Counted from the first letter of the stretch, positions 1-9,983 are shown. The stretch: DNA of 64,000 nt from Acinetobacter haemolyticus (GCF_900406815.1 NZ_OVCN01000006.1:1-64000), one strand, 5' to 3'. Made by a program: numbers and translations. The notes: a model not told the origin generated them from the letters alone.

Positions 1-237
1 AACATGCAAATCTCCAAATTCTAAGCAGTTCAAGTCGGCTAAAATCATTTCATGGGGCTATAGTACGCAAAAGTACAGCATAGAGGAAACAGTATGTTTT
101 TATGAGTTCGATCGGTTTTTTGAATTTTAGATTCAATAATGGTTTTTTTAATCATTTAAAAGCTGATCAAATAGGAAAGTGCTTCAACTTGTTATATAAC
201 TGCAATCATTTCATGGCATAACTAGAAGGTAAGTCGT

Positions 238-456
238 ATGACATTACAACGTGGTATCTATCAGCATTATAAAGGACAGCTTTATCAGGTCTTTCATGTA
301 GCACGACATAGTGAAACTGAAGAGGAGTTGGTGGTGTATCAATGTTTGTATGGCGATTATTCAATGTGGGTACGCCCATTGAGCATGTTTACAGAGACTG
401 TTCAGGTTGCCGATGGTCAAGTCATACCGCGATTTAAATTAATACAAAGCATTTAA
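238..456 (+). CDS. DUF1653 domain-containing protein
   Basis: A 72-residue protein that is almost entirely one DUF1653 domain: it opens with [14 protein letters not shown], has the central [16 protein letters not shown] segment and ends with PRFKLI. The family is small and soluble, and its biochemical role is not known. The ATG is preceded by AGAAGG at a sensible distance. It stands 44 bases before a methyltransferase gene on the same strand, so the two may share a transcript. Family assignment is firm; function is not. Confidence 0.85.
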   Translation: MTLQRGIYQHYKGQLYQVFHVARHSETEEELVVYQCLYGDYSMWVRPLSMFTETVQVADGQVIPRFKLIQSI

Positions 457-500
457 TTGCACTAAGCATTAAGTTTTGAGCATCATCGGAGAGTCTAAAT

Positions 501-1088
501 ATGACCAGCACAGTATTTTTACAACGTATTGCTGATTTGTATGACGAATTTAAACAGCATGATGCTCGACAGTCTGATCGTTTAAAACGTTATCGCAATA
601 TTGAAGCAGAATCTGCAAAGTTGCTGGCCATGTTGGTGCGTTCACAACAATCCAAAAGAATTTTGGAAATTGGCACATCGACAGGATACTCGACGCTATG
701 GTTAGCTGAAGCAGCAAAGGCTGTCGGCGCTAAAGTTCAGACCTTAGAAATTAATGCATTTCGCAGTGCTCAAGCAAAAAAATATGCTGAAGAGTTTGGC
801 TTAGAGCCTTTTATTGATTTTTGGGTAGGGGATGCATCTGTCTATTTGGCAGAAGCGAATGAACCATTTGACTTCATCTTATTAGATGCCGAGCGTGGTA
901 GCTATGTGAGTTATTGGGAAGATTTAAAACGTTTGATGCAATCTTGTGGCAGTAGTTTAATCATCGATAATGTCATTTCCCATACTGCTGAAGTAAAGCC
1001 AATGCTTGAGTTAATTCGACAGGACGAAAACTTTATGAGTACCATCTTGCCTGTTGGGGCTGGTCTATGTTTAGTGGTGGCGCGCTAA
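501..1088 (+). CDS. O-methyltransferase family protein (SAM-dependent)
   Basis: A 195-residue class I SAM-dependent methyltransferase. The glycine-rich SAM-binding motif is LEIGTSTGYSTLWLA near residue 60, followed by an acidic strand end (TLEIN), a VGDAS motif and FILLDAE, the order seen in catechol-type O-methyltransferases (Methyltransf_3/24). The start ATG has GGAGAG upstream. The substrate cannot be read from the sequence. It is codirectional with the DUF1653 gene upstream and converges on alkR downstream with only 3 bases between stop codons. Confidence 0.8.
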   Translation: MTSTVFLQRIADLYDEFKQHDARQSDRLKRYRNIEAESAKLLAMLVRSQQSKRILEIGTSTGYSTLWLAEAAKAVGAKVQTLEINAFRSAQAKKYAEEFGLEPFIDFWVGDASVYLAEANEPFDFILLDAERGSYVSYWEDLKRLMQSCGSSLIIDNVISHTAEVKPMLELIRQDENFMSTILPVGAGLCLVVAR

Positions 1089-1091
1089 TCT

Positions 1092-2111
1092 TTATTTGTG
1101 ATGATTTAAACGATAGCTCTGTGGACTGCAGCCCATGACTTTATTAAATGCACGCGTAAAGTTGGCAGGATTGGAATAACCTAATTCATAAGCAATGTGT
1201 GTGATGGTAAAGCTGGAGTTCTCAAGTAAACCTTTAGCACGTTCAATACTGATTTCTTGTTTCAGACGGTGAAATTCAACACCTTGCTGCTGTAAATAAC
1301 GCTGTAGTGTTTTAGTCGAGATGTTTAATACTTTCGCGCATTCTTTTAATGTAGGAATTTGATTGGCCTGACGCAGCATCATGCTTACCCATTCTACAAT
1401 TTCACCTTCATGGTAAATCTTTTGGATTTGTTCCTGACAGCGCTGCTCAACCACTTTTAAACTATGTGCATCTGCTAATGGTAAAGGTAGGGCAAGTTGT
1501 TGTTGGTCAATTACCACACGTATACCCGAGATCCATGCATCGTTAAAATGGAAGTTCGCTTTTATTAAATGTACATACAGTTCTTTATATTTTGGTTCGG
1601 GTACGCTAAGATAGATTTGATAACGTTGCAGTTGCTGTCCTGCTAATTCTAATAAACTGTAGTAAAAAGTGACGGCAATAGCTTCAATATGGAAGGCAAG
1701 ACATTGTTTATTCATTTGCAAGATGGGTTCAAACAATAACTCAACTTTTTGCTGATCTGTTAAATACTGAATAGACAACTTAAAGCTTGGCATGATGAGT
1801 CTAAAATATTGTGCAATCAGTCGTAGAGCATGTTCGAGATGGGGACTCGTCATCAATGCATAGCCTACTAAGCTATGAGAGCTTAATTTAATATTTCTGC
1901 CTAATTGAAATGCTAGGTCTTCAGTATCGGGGAGGCTTAAAGCAAGCTCAATGAACTGTTCAATTTGTTGGATAGACAACAGGTCAGATGTGGAAATTTG
2001 CTCTCTAAAGACAGTTAGTATTTGATTATTATAATGATTTGTCTGAATCAATATATCAATTAACCGTAAATAATAACGAGAAGGAATGACAGGAATTTGT
2101 GATTGTTGCAT
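1092..2111 (-). CDS. alkR: AraC/XylS family regulator, AlkR-like
   Basis: A 339-residue regulator with an N-terminal Arabinose_bd-type ligand domain and a C-terminal AraC double helix-turn-helix (TLKECAKVLNISTKTLQRYL, then ITHIAYELGYSNPANFTRAF and GCSPQSYR). The frame is open further upstream, to 2246, but that extension would run across the intergenic region and into the divergent hydroxylase gene, so the ATG at 2111 (MQQSQIP) is preferred. It is divergent from an alkane hydroxylase gene, the arrangement known for alkR-alkM in Acinetobacter, where AlkR activates alkM in response to alkanes. The role is inferred from family and position. Confidence 0.8.
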   Translation of the reverse strand: MQQSQIPVIPSRYYLRLIDILIQTNHYNNQILTVFREQISTSDLLSIQQIEQFIELALSLPDTEDLAFQLGRNIKLSSHSLVGYALMTSPHLEHALRLIAQYFRLIMPSFKLSIQYLTDQQKVELLFEPILQMNKQCLAFHIEAIAVTFYYSLLELAGQQLQRYQIYLSVPEPKYKELYVHLIKANFHFNDAWISGIRVVIDQQQLALPLPLADAHSLKVVEQRCQEQIQKIYHEGEIVEWVSMMLRQANQIPTLKECAKVLNISTKTLQRYLQQQGVEFHRLKQEISIERAKGLLENSSFTITHIAYELGYSNPANFTRAFNKVMGCSPQSYRLNHHK

Positions 2112-2126
2112 TTTAATTAGGCAGTA

Positions 2127-2166
2127 AAGTCTTAAAATGATAATAGCAAGTCTTAAAATGATAATA
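2127..2166 (+). promoter_or_regulatory. Direct-repeat operator candidate between alkR and alkM
   Basis: Two identical 19-base copies of AAGTCTTAAAATGATAATA lie at 2127-2145 and 2148-2166, a 21-base period, that is two turns of the helix. AraC/XylS activators typically bind such direct repeats spaced by 21 bases on one DNA face. The pair sits 65-104 bases upstream of the alkM start and just outside the alkR start, the expected place for an activator site and autoregulation. Binding by AlkR is inferred. Confidence 0.6.
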
Positions 2167-2230
2167 AAGGACAACTTTAAAAGAACACAATTCAAGCAAG
2201 AAAACCAATATTTGATGAAAGGAGTTTCTA

Positions 2231-3409
2231 ATGAATATGCATACACAGCTCGATATAGAACAAGCGACTGTTAAATTTAGAGACAAGAAACGACATTGGT
2301 GGTTATTGGGTTTGGCGGTTCCCGCAATCGCAATGAGTGGCTTGGCTGGCTATCAGTTTGGCCCAAAGAAAACAAAAAAGTTTTTTGCTTCATTTGGTCC
2401 ATTATTTTTGCATGGTGTGATTCCTAGTCTAGATAAATTAATAGGAGAGGACACTGAAAATCCGCCAGTGGATGCGATTGCAGATCTAGAAGCTGATCCA
2501 TATTATGCACGTATTGTGAAGCTCTATATTCCTTTGCAATACGCAACAAATATATATGGAGCTTATCTAGCAAGCCGAAAAAATACGTCTGTTTCGGATC
2601 AAATTTTATTAGGTACATTGGTGGGTATGGTCAATGGAGTCGCGATTAATACAGCACACGAACTCAGCCATAAAAGTGGAAAGCTGGAACATTATTTATC
2701 ACATTTAGCATTGGCACCGTCAGGATATAATCATTTCCGTATTGAGCATCCTTATGGACATCATCGTCGTGTTGCGACGCCTGAAGATCCTGCTTCTTCA
2801 CAGTTCGGTGAAAGCTTTTGGAAATTCTTGCCAAGGACAGTTATTGGGAGTTTTAAATCTGCCATTGAAATAGAAAAGAATCGCTTAGAGCGAAAAAAAC
2901 TACCATTTTTTTGCAAAGAAAATGAATTAATACATGGTTGGGCGATGTCTGCCATTTATCATGCAGCCATGTTAAGCAAATTTGGTATCCGCTCTGTGCC
3001 ATTCCAAGTCACGCAGGCTGCTTATGCCATCACCTTGTTTGAGTCAGTTAATTACATCGAACATTATGGTTTAAAACGTGAAAAGAAAGCCAATGGCCAA
3101 TATGAGCGAACCTTGCCAGAACATAGTTGGAATAACAATAATGTGGTGACGAATTTATTTTTGTATCAGTTGCAACGACATTCTGACCACCATGCCAATC
3201 CTGCACGTAGTTTTCAAACCTTACGACATTTTGAGGATGCACCCCAACTACCTGCAGGTTATGGGGCTATGATTCTACCTGCTTTTGTTCCAGCTTGGTG
3301 GTCGAAAATCATGGATGATCGAGTGGTAGAGCACTACAAAGGTGATCTCAATCGAATCAATGTTTATCCTGAAGCAAAAGAAAAAATGTTTGCTAAATAT
3401 GCTGAGTAG
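2231..3409 (+). CDS. alkM: Alkane 1-monooxygenase (AlkB/AlkM family)
   Basis: Integral-membrane non-haem diiron hydroxylase that converts n-alkanes to 1-alkanols with rubredoxin as electron donor. The histidine motifs of the family are all present in 392 residues: HELSHK (143-148), EHPYGHH (172-178), NYIEHYG (274-280) and LQRHSDHHA (314-322). Hydrophobic segments lie between about residues 23 and 150 and around 240-270. A strong AAAGGAG precedes the ATG at 2231. Rubredoxin and rubredoxin reductase are not encoded nearby. Divergent alkR and the repeat pair between them suggest alkane-inducible expression. Confidence 0.92.
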   Translation: MNMHTQLDIEQATVKFRDKKRHWWLLGLAVPAIAMSGLAGYQFGPKKTKKFFASFGPLFLHGVIPSLDKLIGEDTENPPVDAIADLEADPYYARIVKLYIPLQYATNIYGAYLASRKNTSVSDQILLGTLVGMVNGVAINTAHELSHKSGKLEHYLSHLALAPSGYNHFRIEHPYGHHRRVATPEDPASSQFGESFWKFLPRTVIGSFKSAIEIEKNRLERKKLPFFCKENELIHGWAMSAIYHAAMLSKFGIRSVPFQVTQAAYAITLFESVNYIEHYGLKREKKANGQYERTLPEHSWNNNNVVTNLFLYQLQRHSDHHANPARSFQTLRHFEDAPQLPAGYGAMILPAFVPAWWSKIMDDRVVEHYKGDLNRINVYPEAKEKMFAKYAE

Positions 3410-3463
3410 CTTGAAGCAAAATAAAATATCTCTACTTATAAGTCAGCTCATTATTGGGCTGAT

Positions 3464-3682
3464 TTATGAGGATGAAGCTGAGATACATAATCGTTTAAAG
3501 TGAAGATCAAATTCGAGATATTTATGCACAAATGCGGTTTTATCTGTAGAGCGGAGTAAATTATTATAGATAAATTCAGGAACAGGATGATAAAGCTCAC
3601 CAGAGCCATTATTATAAAAAATCTTCAAATAACGCGTAGAAACATCATATTTCCAAGAGGTTACAATAACATTTTTTTTCAT
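3464..3682 (-). CDS. KTSC domain-containing small protein
   Basis: A 72-residue protein with the pattern of KTSC domains: SWKYDVSTRYLKIFYNNGSG, then LYHPVPEFIYNNLLRS and a short helix ending in FVHKYL. The domain is named after a lysyl-tRNA synthetase-associated short C-terminal module and is common as a stand-alone small protein of unknown role. It converges on alkM. Family call is moderate because the domain is short. Confidence 0.6.
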   Translation of the reverse strand: MKKNVIVTSWKYDVSTRYLKIFYNNGSGELYHPVPEFIYNNLLRSTDKTAFVHKYLEFDLHFKRLCISASSS

Positions 3683-3846
3683 CTATTTACCCCCATCTCA
3701 TATTGATCATTTGTTACATATACGAAAACTCTTTATTCCATAATTTGACACTACTCCAAGTCACGCAGCCTGACAATTGATAAATGAAGATTGCAATGAA
3801 GATATAAGTATAAGAATTGTTAATAATTTAATAATGATATCGCGCT

Positions 3847-3877
3847 AAAAAAGAAACCACCCTTAGAGGGTGGTTTC
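3847..3877 (-). terminator. Rho-independent terminator of ahpC
   Basis: A perfect 10-base stem GAAACCACCC / GGGTGGTTTC with a 5-base loop, followed on the minus strand by six T residues. It lies 26 bases beyond the ahpC stop codon. Confidence 0.9.
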
Positions 3878-3902
3878 AGACTCATTGGGATAATCTAATG
3901 AA

Positions 3903-4466
3903 TTAGATTTTACCAACTAAGTCAATCGATGGAGCAAGAGTCGCTTCACCTTCTTTCCATTTAGCTGGGCAAACTTCACCTGGGTGAGTGTGAACGTATT
4001 GAGCAGCTTTTACTTTACGAAGTAATTCGTTTGCATCACGGCCGATACCACCAGCGTTGATTTCAACGATTTGGATTTTACCTTCTGGATCGATTACGAA
4101 TGTACCGCGATCAGCAAGACCAGCAGACTCAATTAAAACATCAAAGTTTTTAGAAAGAGTCCAAGTAGGATCGCCGATTAATGGGTATTGGATTTTCTTG
4201 ATTGCTTCAGAAGTGTCGTGCCATGCTTTGTGCGTGAAGTGAGTGTCAGTAGAAACACCGTAAATTTCAACACCTAGTTTTTGGAACTCTGCATAGTTGT
4301 CAGCCAAATCTTCTAATTCAGTTGGGCAAACAAAAGTAAAGTCAGCTGGATAGAAGAATACTACTGACCATTTGCCTTTAAGATCAGCTTCTGTAACTTC
4401 AACAAATTGACCGTTATGGTATGCAGTCGCTTTAAATGGTTTAACTTCAGTATTAATTAAGCTCAT
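3903..4466 (-). CDS. ahpC: Alkyl hydroperoxide reductase C (2-Cys peroxiredoxin)
   Basis: Cytoplasmic typical 2-Cys peroxiredoxin of 187 residues that reduces hydrogen peroxide and organic hydroperoxides, normally recycled by AhpF. The peroxidatic cysteine is C47 in FTFVCPTE and the resolving cysteine is C166 in [17 protein letters not shown] is also conserved. The frame contains two in-frame ATGs four and five codons apart at the 5' end; the second (4466, MSLINTEV) gives the canonical AhpC N-terminus and has GGAGAC upstream. No ahpF is adjacent. It carries its own terminator, so it is likely monocistronic. Confidence 0.95.
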   Translation of the reverse strand: MSLINTEVKPFKATAYHNGQFVEVTEADLKGKWSVVFFYPADFTFVCPTELEDLADNYAEFQKLGVEIYGVSTDTHFTHKAWHDTSEAIKKIQYPLIGDPTWTLSKNFDVLIESAGLADRGTFVIDPEGKIQIVEINAGGIGRDANELLRKVKAAQYVHTHPGEVCPAKWKEGEATLAPSIDLVGKI

Positions 4467-4812
4467 CATTGTCTCCATGATTGAGGTTTATCTTTAAACT
4501 AGGAACTTGTTTACGAGATGTAGAATAAATAATTTTTCATTATTGGGGAAATAGTATTTTTACATGACTGAAATCGGAAAAACGAATGATTCGATTTAAG
4601 TCCATATTTTTCCCCAAATTTATCCTGATTTGACGCCAACTTCATGACGACAAGATGACAGGACAGTTAAAATTAATGTGTTAGACAACATGCAGTTTCT
4701 GATACCAAAATTCAAGGGTAGAATTGAAAAAATTATAAAAATGTTTAATTTCTAGACTATAATTTAGACTTTGAGCCAAGTTGCTCGTGTAGATAGCGAT
4801 TTAATATTAACA
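4467..4812. other. Intergenic region between ahpC and the fatty-acid hydroxylase-like gene
   Basis: This AT-rich divergent intergenic region must hold the ahpC promoter on the minus strand and the promoter for the gene to the right. A perfect TATAAT stands at 4758-4763 on the plus strand. I could not identify an OxyR site with confidence. If 4758-4763 is a real -10 element, transcription would start near 4770. Confidence 0.5.
4758..4763 (+). promoter_or_regulatory. Putative -10 element
   Basis: The hexamer is a perfect TATAAT. No good -35 box is found at 16-18 bases upstream, so the promoter call is tentative. A transcript starting near 4770 would argue against a TTG start at 4771 for the next gene and for the ATG at 4813. 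Confidence 0.4.
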
Positions 4813-5973
4813 ATGACTGATCAATTAAGAGCAAAATTTGAGAATTTAGAACTGAATGCTGGTCTAGGAAAAATTAGCGCCTTTATTTCGGTTTCTTTGG
4901 GGGGATTAAGCATATTTGGTGCGTTATGTTTTTTATTTCCAACTGTGCTCACCATGCCAGAACTTCGTCCTTTTTATACACAATATTATGATGTTTTTTA
5001 TTTTAGCTTAATGACCGCAATCGTTCTGAGTGTTGGCTTTGGTGCGTTTAGCTCAATTGTTCGCCAAAATCGTTATGGTTTTTATGGGCTTTGTTTTGCT
5101 TTAGTTGCTGCGGTTCTAGGTTGTGGTTTGATCAAAGCACCAACACTGCCAACTTTATCATTTTATGCTGGTATTGATTATTTCATCTTAACGCTTGTCA
5201 TTTTAGCGCTTGTCTTTATTCCACTAGAAGGTTTTTTCGCCAAAAATCCTGAACAAAAAATTCTACGTGTGGGGTGGGTGACTGACATGAAATATTTTAT
5301 GTTTAGTCACATCGGAATCCAGCTTTTTACATTTCTGACAGTCATGCCGATTCAGTATTGGATTACGCATCTTCCGAACAATCCAATCGTTCCTTATGTA
5401 CAAGCTCAGCCGATTTGGTTGCAGTTTATTGAGTTATTGATTGTTGTGGATTTTGTGGTGTATTGGCTACATCGGGCGATGCATGAAGTCGATTTTCTTT
5501 GGCGTTTTCATGCGATTCATCATTCTACTGAACATATGGATTGGCTAGCTTCATCACGTTTGCATGTGGTTGAAGTATTAATGACGCGCTTTATCGCAAC
5601 TTTGCCGATTTTCTTATTGGGTTTTCATACCTCGGCAGTATTTGCTTATCTGATTTTTATTTCCTTTCATGCGATTTTTATTCATTCGAATGTGCGCTTT
5701 CGCTTTCCTTATTTACGCTGGTTAATTGCCACACCTGAATTTCATCATTGGCATCATTCATCAGAGAAACCGGCGATTGATAAGAATTATGCTGCATTTA
5801 TTCCTGTATACGATGTCATTTTTAAAAGTGTATATATGCCGAATCATTTGGCAAGTGTATATGGAACAGTGGGATATAAGATCCCAAATAGTTTTATCCA
5901 GCAATTTACTTGGCCATTTAAAAAGTATGTTAAACGGTTGCGTAATCGTTTTAATCCTTCATCCAAACCATAA
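4813..5973 (+). CDS. Sterol desaturase/fatty acid hydroxylase family membrane protein
   Basis: Integral-membrane diiron enzyme of the FA_hydroxylase (ERG3/SUR2-like) superfamily, 386 residues from the ATG at 4813. The histidine clusters are HRAMH, HAIHH and HHWHH in the order and spacing of the family. Several hydrophobic segments precede them. A TTG at 4771 in the same frame would add 14 residues but lies at the expected transcription start. Substrate is unknown; bacterial members act on lipids or carotenoids. It is followed by hrpA on the same strand. Confidence 0.8.
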   Translation: MTDQLRAKFENLELNAGLGKISAFISVSLGGLSIFGALCFLFPTVLTMPELRPFYTQYYDVFYFSLMTAIVLSVGFGAFSSIVRQNRYGFYGLCFALVAAVLGCGLIKAPTLPTLSFYAGIDYFILTLVILALVFIPLEGFFAKNPEQKILRVGWVTDMKYFMFSHIGIQLFTFLTVMPIQYWITHLPNNPIVPYVQAQPIWLQFIELLIVVDFVVYWLHRAMHEVDFLWRFHAIHHSTEHMDWLASSRLHVVEVLMTRFIATLPIFLLGFHTSAVFAYLIFISFHAIFIHSNVRFRFPYLRWLIATPEFHHWHHSSEKPAIDKNYAAFIPVYDVIFKSVYMPNHLASVYGTVGYKIPNSFIQQFTWPFKKYVKRLRNRFNPSSKP

Positions 5974-6082
5974 ACGTTGAGTGGTAACTGCATCGAGAGT
6001 GTGAATTGATGCAGTTTCTTTGCATAGCGTGGCTTTAAGGCGTAAAATAGCCGACTATTTTGTTTTTCAGGAAAGCTGTTCA

Positions 6083-9000
6083 GTGCAGAGTCATTTAAAT
6101 GTAGATCAATTGGTTATGGCACGTGACCGTCACCGTTTAAATCGACTGCGCAAGGATAAAAAAACAGAAACAGCAGAAATCGAAAAGCTCTTTGAACAGT
6201 CTAATCATAAAGTCAAACAGCGTCTCGCTCGATTGCCTCAGATCAAGCTCAATCAAGATTTACCTGTTACTCAATATGCTGATCGTTTAATTGAAGCGAT
6301 TCAAAAGCATCAAGTGATTATCGTGGCAGGTGAAACAGGTTCAGGTAAAACCACACAACTGCCACAAATTGCAATGCTAGCAGGTCGTGGCTTAACAGGT
6401 ATGATTGGTCATACCCAGCCACGTCGTTTGGCTGCACGCAGTGTTTCGCAACGTATTGCGGAAGAAGTGGGCCAGAAACTGGGTGAGGCGATTGGTTTCA
6501 AGGTACGCTTTAATGAGCAAGGGTCACAAGATTCAATTGTACGTTTGATGACCGACGGTATCTTGTTGGCTGAGCTGACCAATGACCGCTTTCTTTCAAA
6601 ATACGACACGATCATTATTGATGAGGCACATGAGCGCTCACTCAATATTGATTTTATCATGGGCTATCTCAAGCAACTTTTACCAAAGCGCCCAGACTTA
6701 AAAGTGATCGTTACTTCGGCAACCTTAGATGTAAATCGCTTTAGTCAATATTTTAATGATGCACCTATCTTTGAGGTGGAAGGGCGAAGTTACCCCGTTG
6801 AAGTTCGCTATCGTCCTATATCTGAATTGAGCATTGTTGGTAGTGATGATGATGAGTTTGATGATTTTGAAGAAAATCTTCCTCGTGCAGTCGTACAAGC
6901 GGTTGAAGAGTGTTTTGCTGATGCAGAGGGCAAAGGCCACCCCGAACATGCCGATATCCTGATCTTTGCCAGCACTGAACAAGAAATCCGCGAATTGCAG
7001 GAAACCTTACAAAAGTATGGACCTCGTCATACTGAGGTTCTACCTTTATATGCCCGTTTGGCCTTGGCAGAGCAGCAAAAGATTTTCAGTCCAAGTGGTA
7101 AAGGCAGACGTATTATTATTGCCACCAACGTTGCGGAAACAGCGTTGACGGTTCCAAATATTCGCTATGTGATTGATAGTGGTTTTGCCCGTATTTCACG
7201 TTATAACTATCGTTCGCGTGTGCAACGTTTACCGATTGAAGCGATTTCACAAGCTGCAGCCAATCAGCGTAAAGGGCGTTGTGGTCGTATCGCTGCAGGT
7301 GTATGTATTCGCTTATACAGCGAGGAAGACTTTTTAAGCCGTCCAGAATTTACAGAACCTGAAATTAAACGTACCAATTTGGCTTCTGTAATTTTACAGA
7401 TGCAAAGTCTCGGCTTGGGTAACTTAGAGGATTTCGATTTTATTGAGCCACCAGATTTCCGTTTGGTGAATGATGGTCGTAAGTTGCTCATCGAGTTGGG
7501 GGCATTAAATGAACGGAAAAATGAACTGACAAAAGTCGGTCAAATGATGGCGCGTATGCCGATTGATCCGCGATTAGCGCGTATGATTATTGGTGGCGCG
7601 CACTTTGGTGTGCTCAAAGAAACCTTGATTATCGTCAGTGCACTCGCCATCCAAGATCCACGTGAACGCCCTGCGGACAAACAAATGCAGGCGGATCAAA
7701 AACATGCGTTATTTAAAGAAGCGGATTCAGATTTTTTATTTTATTTAAAGCTATGGAATACCCTGCAAACCAGTCCTGACACCCAATCAGAGAACAAGCG
7801 TCGCCAATTTGCGCGTCTGCATTTCTTGAGTTGGTTGCGATTGCGAGAGTGGAAACAAACCCATCAGCAATTAGTTGAACTCGCTGAAGGTTTAAAGCTG
7901 AGTTTTAATGAAAAAGGCGCGAATTATGAAAATTTACACCGCGCGCTCTTAACAGGTTTGCTTTCTTTTATTGCCAATAAAACGGATGAACGTAATACCT
8001 TTATGGCAGTACGTCAGCAGAAAGCCAAAGTTTTTCCAGCCAGTACCTTACATAAAACCAATACCGCTTGGGTCATGGCCTTTGAAATGGTGGAAACTTC
8101 GCAAGTGTATTTACGAACATTGGCAAAGATTGATCCAGAATGGATTTTGCTGGCAGCACGTGATCTATTGAAATATCACTATTTTGAGCCGCATTGGTCG
8201 AAAAAAGCAGGCATAGTAAATGCTTATGCGCAAATTTCATTATTTGGTTTGATTATTGAACCCAAACGTATGGTGAATTTTGAGAAAGTAGATCAACCAG
8301 CAGCGCATGAAATCTTTTTACGTGATGCCCTGACGACTGGGAACTTGGGTATTACACCGCCGTTTTTGAAACACAACTTGCTAAAGCTAGAAGAAGTTGA
8401 GCGTGTTGAGGATAAATTACGTCGTCGTGATTTGGTGGTGGATGAAGAAACCATTTATCAATTTTATGCCGAGAAAGTTCCTAAGGAAATTGCGAGCCGT
8501 CGTAGTTTTGAAGACTGGCGTGCAACAGTAGAGCCAGATCATCCGCGTTTCTTATTTGTTGATGATGACGCATTGTGGATGAATGATCGTCCAACCACGC
8601 AGCAATTTCCAGATTATTTACATAATGGTCAATTGCGTTTGGCTACGAGCTATCGTTTTGATCCTAGTCATGATGAAGATGGTGCAACCATTAAAATCCC
8701 AGTACAGGCTTTAGCACAAGTGGATGAAAAGCAATGGTCGTGGGGGATTCCCGGTTGGAGACAAAATCTGATTGAAGCTTTGTTAAAAGCTTTGCCGAAA
8801 GATAAGCGCCGTAATTTAGTTCCTATACCTGATACTGCGAAAAAGCTGTTACAGGGGATCGATGCTGTACATTTAAGAGAGCATTTATTTAGCTATTTAG
8901 CATTTGCTTTACGTGGTGAACAAATCACAGAAAAAGATTTTTCTTTTGAAAAAATTGATCAATATCTAGTGCCTTTTATCAAAGTACTGGATGAAAAGGG

Positions 9001-9937
9001 CAAATTAATCGCACAAGGTCGTGATTTAGAAGAGCTAAAAGCACGTTGCCGGATTGAAACGCATCGTCCTGTGAAGCAACAACAGGGTGAGTTCCAAAAC
9101 TTTCCTGAGAGTTTTGTATTTGAAGCATCACAAAAAGTAACTGGTGTGGTGGTGCAACAATATCAGGCATTGGTTCCTACCAAATTATTTGCTGAGCTTG
9201 ATGCTAAAGATGAATCTGGTGTGGTAGTTCAAACCTTTAACGATCAAAGTGAAGCGATTAAGCAACATCGAGAAGGTGTGATTCGTCTCGTACATTTGCA
9301 GTTAGGGGATTTAATTCGTCAATTGAAAAAGCAGATTTCCAAACCTTTGGCTTTGGCCTATTCACCTTTAGGGGATCTTGCAAAACTAGAGCAGATGCTG
9401 GTTTATGCCACGCTGCAAGTCTCGATTCTGGAACTTCCTAAACATGCGGATGAGTTTCAGCAACTTTTACTTGAAATCAAAAAGCATTTTTTGACAAATG
9501 GTCAAAAGGTTTTAAGTGATATTACGGAAATCTTTACGCAGTGGCAGAAAATTCGTCGTGAGTTATTGGTGCTTGATCAGAGTATCTTTGGTCGGAGTAT
9601 AGATGACATAGAAGATCAACTTGATTTAATGTCATTAGTGGACTTTGTTTATAGTCGTCCTGCTGATCTTTGGCAGGAATATCCACGTTATTTAAAAGCA
9701 TTGCTATTGCGTTTAGACCGTTTGCCAAATAATCTACAACGTGACCTTGCGGCAATTAATGATGTCGATCCATGGATGGACAAAGTATTTAAGTTCAAAA
9801 ATGATCCTAAAATCAAAGAAATGTATTTGATGTTAGAGGAGTTGAGAATTTCCTTGTTTTCTCAACCGATGAAAACAAAGATGCCAATTTCACCAACTAG
9901 ATTACAAAAACTATGGGATCGATTAGCAATCGGTTAA
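6083..9937 (+). CDS. hrpA: ATP-dependent RNA helicase HrpA
   Basis: A DEAH-box RNA helicase of 1284 residues, the size of E. coli HrpA. Walker A is GETGSGKTT (residues 83-91) and Walker B is DEAH (180-183); SATLD, the helicase C motif QRKGRCGR and the HA2/OB and HrpA C-terminal regions follow. The frame is open from a TTG at 6020, but the GTG at 6083 has AGGAAAG seven bases upstream and gives an N-terminus that lines up with E. coli HrpA around MARDRHRLNRL. In E. coli HrpA acts in fimbrial mRNA processing and stalled-ribosome rescue. Confidence 0.92.
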   Translation: MQSHLNVDQLVMARDRHRLNRLRKDKKTETAEIEKLFEQSNHKVKQRLARLPQIKLNQDLPVTQYADRLIEAIQKHQVIIVAGETGSGKTTQLPQIAMLAGRGLTGMIGHTQPRRLAARSVSQRIAEEVGQKLGEAIGFKVRFNEQGSQDSIVRLMTDGILLAELTNDRFLSKYDTIIIDEAHERSLNIDFIMGYLKQLLPKRPDLKVIVTSATLDVNRFSQYFNDAPIFEVEGRSYPVEVRYRPISELSIVGSDDDEFDDFEENLPRAVVQAVEECFADAEGKGHPEHADILIFASTEQEIRELQETLQKYGPRHTEVLPLYARLALAEQQKIFSPSGKGRRIIIATNVAETALTVPNIRYVIDSGFARISRYNYRSRVQRLPIEAISQAAANQRKGRCGRIAAGVCIRLYSEEDFLSRPEFTEPEIKRTNLASVILQMQSLGLGNLEDFDFIEPPDFRLVNDGRKLLIELGALNERKNELTKVGQMMARMPIDPRLARMIIGGAHFGVLKETLIIVSALAIQDPRERPADKQMQADQKHALFKEADSDFLFYLKLWNTLQTSPDTQSENKRRQFARLHFLSWLRLREWKQTHQQLVELAEGLKLSFNEKGANYENLHRALLTGLLSFIANKTDERNTFMAVRQQKAKVFPASTLHKTNTAWVMAFEMVETSQVYLRTLAKIDPEWILLAARDLLKYHYFEPHWSKKAGIVNAYAQISLFGLIIEPKRMVNFEKVDQPAAHEIFLRDALTTGNLGITPPFLKHNLLKLEEVERVEDKLRRRDLVVDEETIYQFYAEKVPKEIASRRSFEDWRATVEPDHPRFLFVDDDALWMNDRPTTQQFPDYLHNGQLRLATSYRFDPSHDEDGATIKIPVQALAQVDEKQWSWGIPGWRQNLIEALLKALPKDKRRNLVPIPDTAKKLLQGIDAVHLREHLFSYLAFALRGEQITEKDFSFEKIDQYLVPFIKVLDEKGKLIAQGRDLEELKARCRIETHRPVKQQQGEFQNFPESFVFEASQKVTGVVVQQYQALVPTKLFAELDAKDESGVVVQTFNDQSEAIKQHREGVIRLVHLQLGDLIRQLKKQISKPLALAYSPLGDLAKLEQMLVYATLQVSILELPKHADEFQQLLLEIKKHFLTNGQKVLSDITEIFTQWQKIRRELLVLDQSIFGRSIDDIEDQLDLMSLVDFVYSRPADLWQEYPRYLKALLLRLDRLPNNLQRDLAAINDVDPWMDKVFKFKNDPKIKEMYLMLEELRISLFSQPMKTKMPISPTRLQKLWDRLAIG

Positions 9938-9983
9938 ACTGAGCGACAATGAAAGTTAGAACCATTCTTTACAGGAGTTTTAC

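Noticed and set aside
2..130. Open frame from the left edge to a TAG at 128-130, possibly the tail of a gene
   Set aside because: Only 42 codons and no recognisable motif; could be chance in AT-rich DNA.
2127..2166. Fur box reading of the alk direct repeat (each copy contains GATAAT)
   Set aside because: The GATAAT copies are 21 bases apart and there is no adjoining inverted hexamer, so an AraC-type direct repeat explains it better.
2112..2246. N-terminal extension of the AlkR-like protein across the intergenic region
   Set aside because: It would run through the direct-repeat operator and into alkM; the added residues are Ile/Leu-rich and unlike the family.
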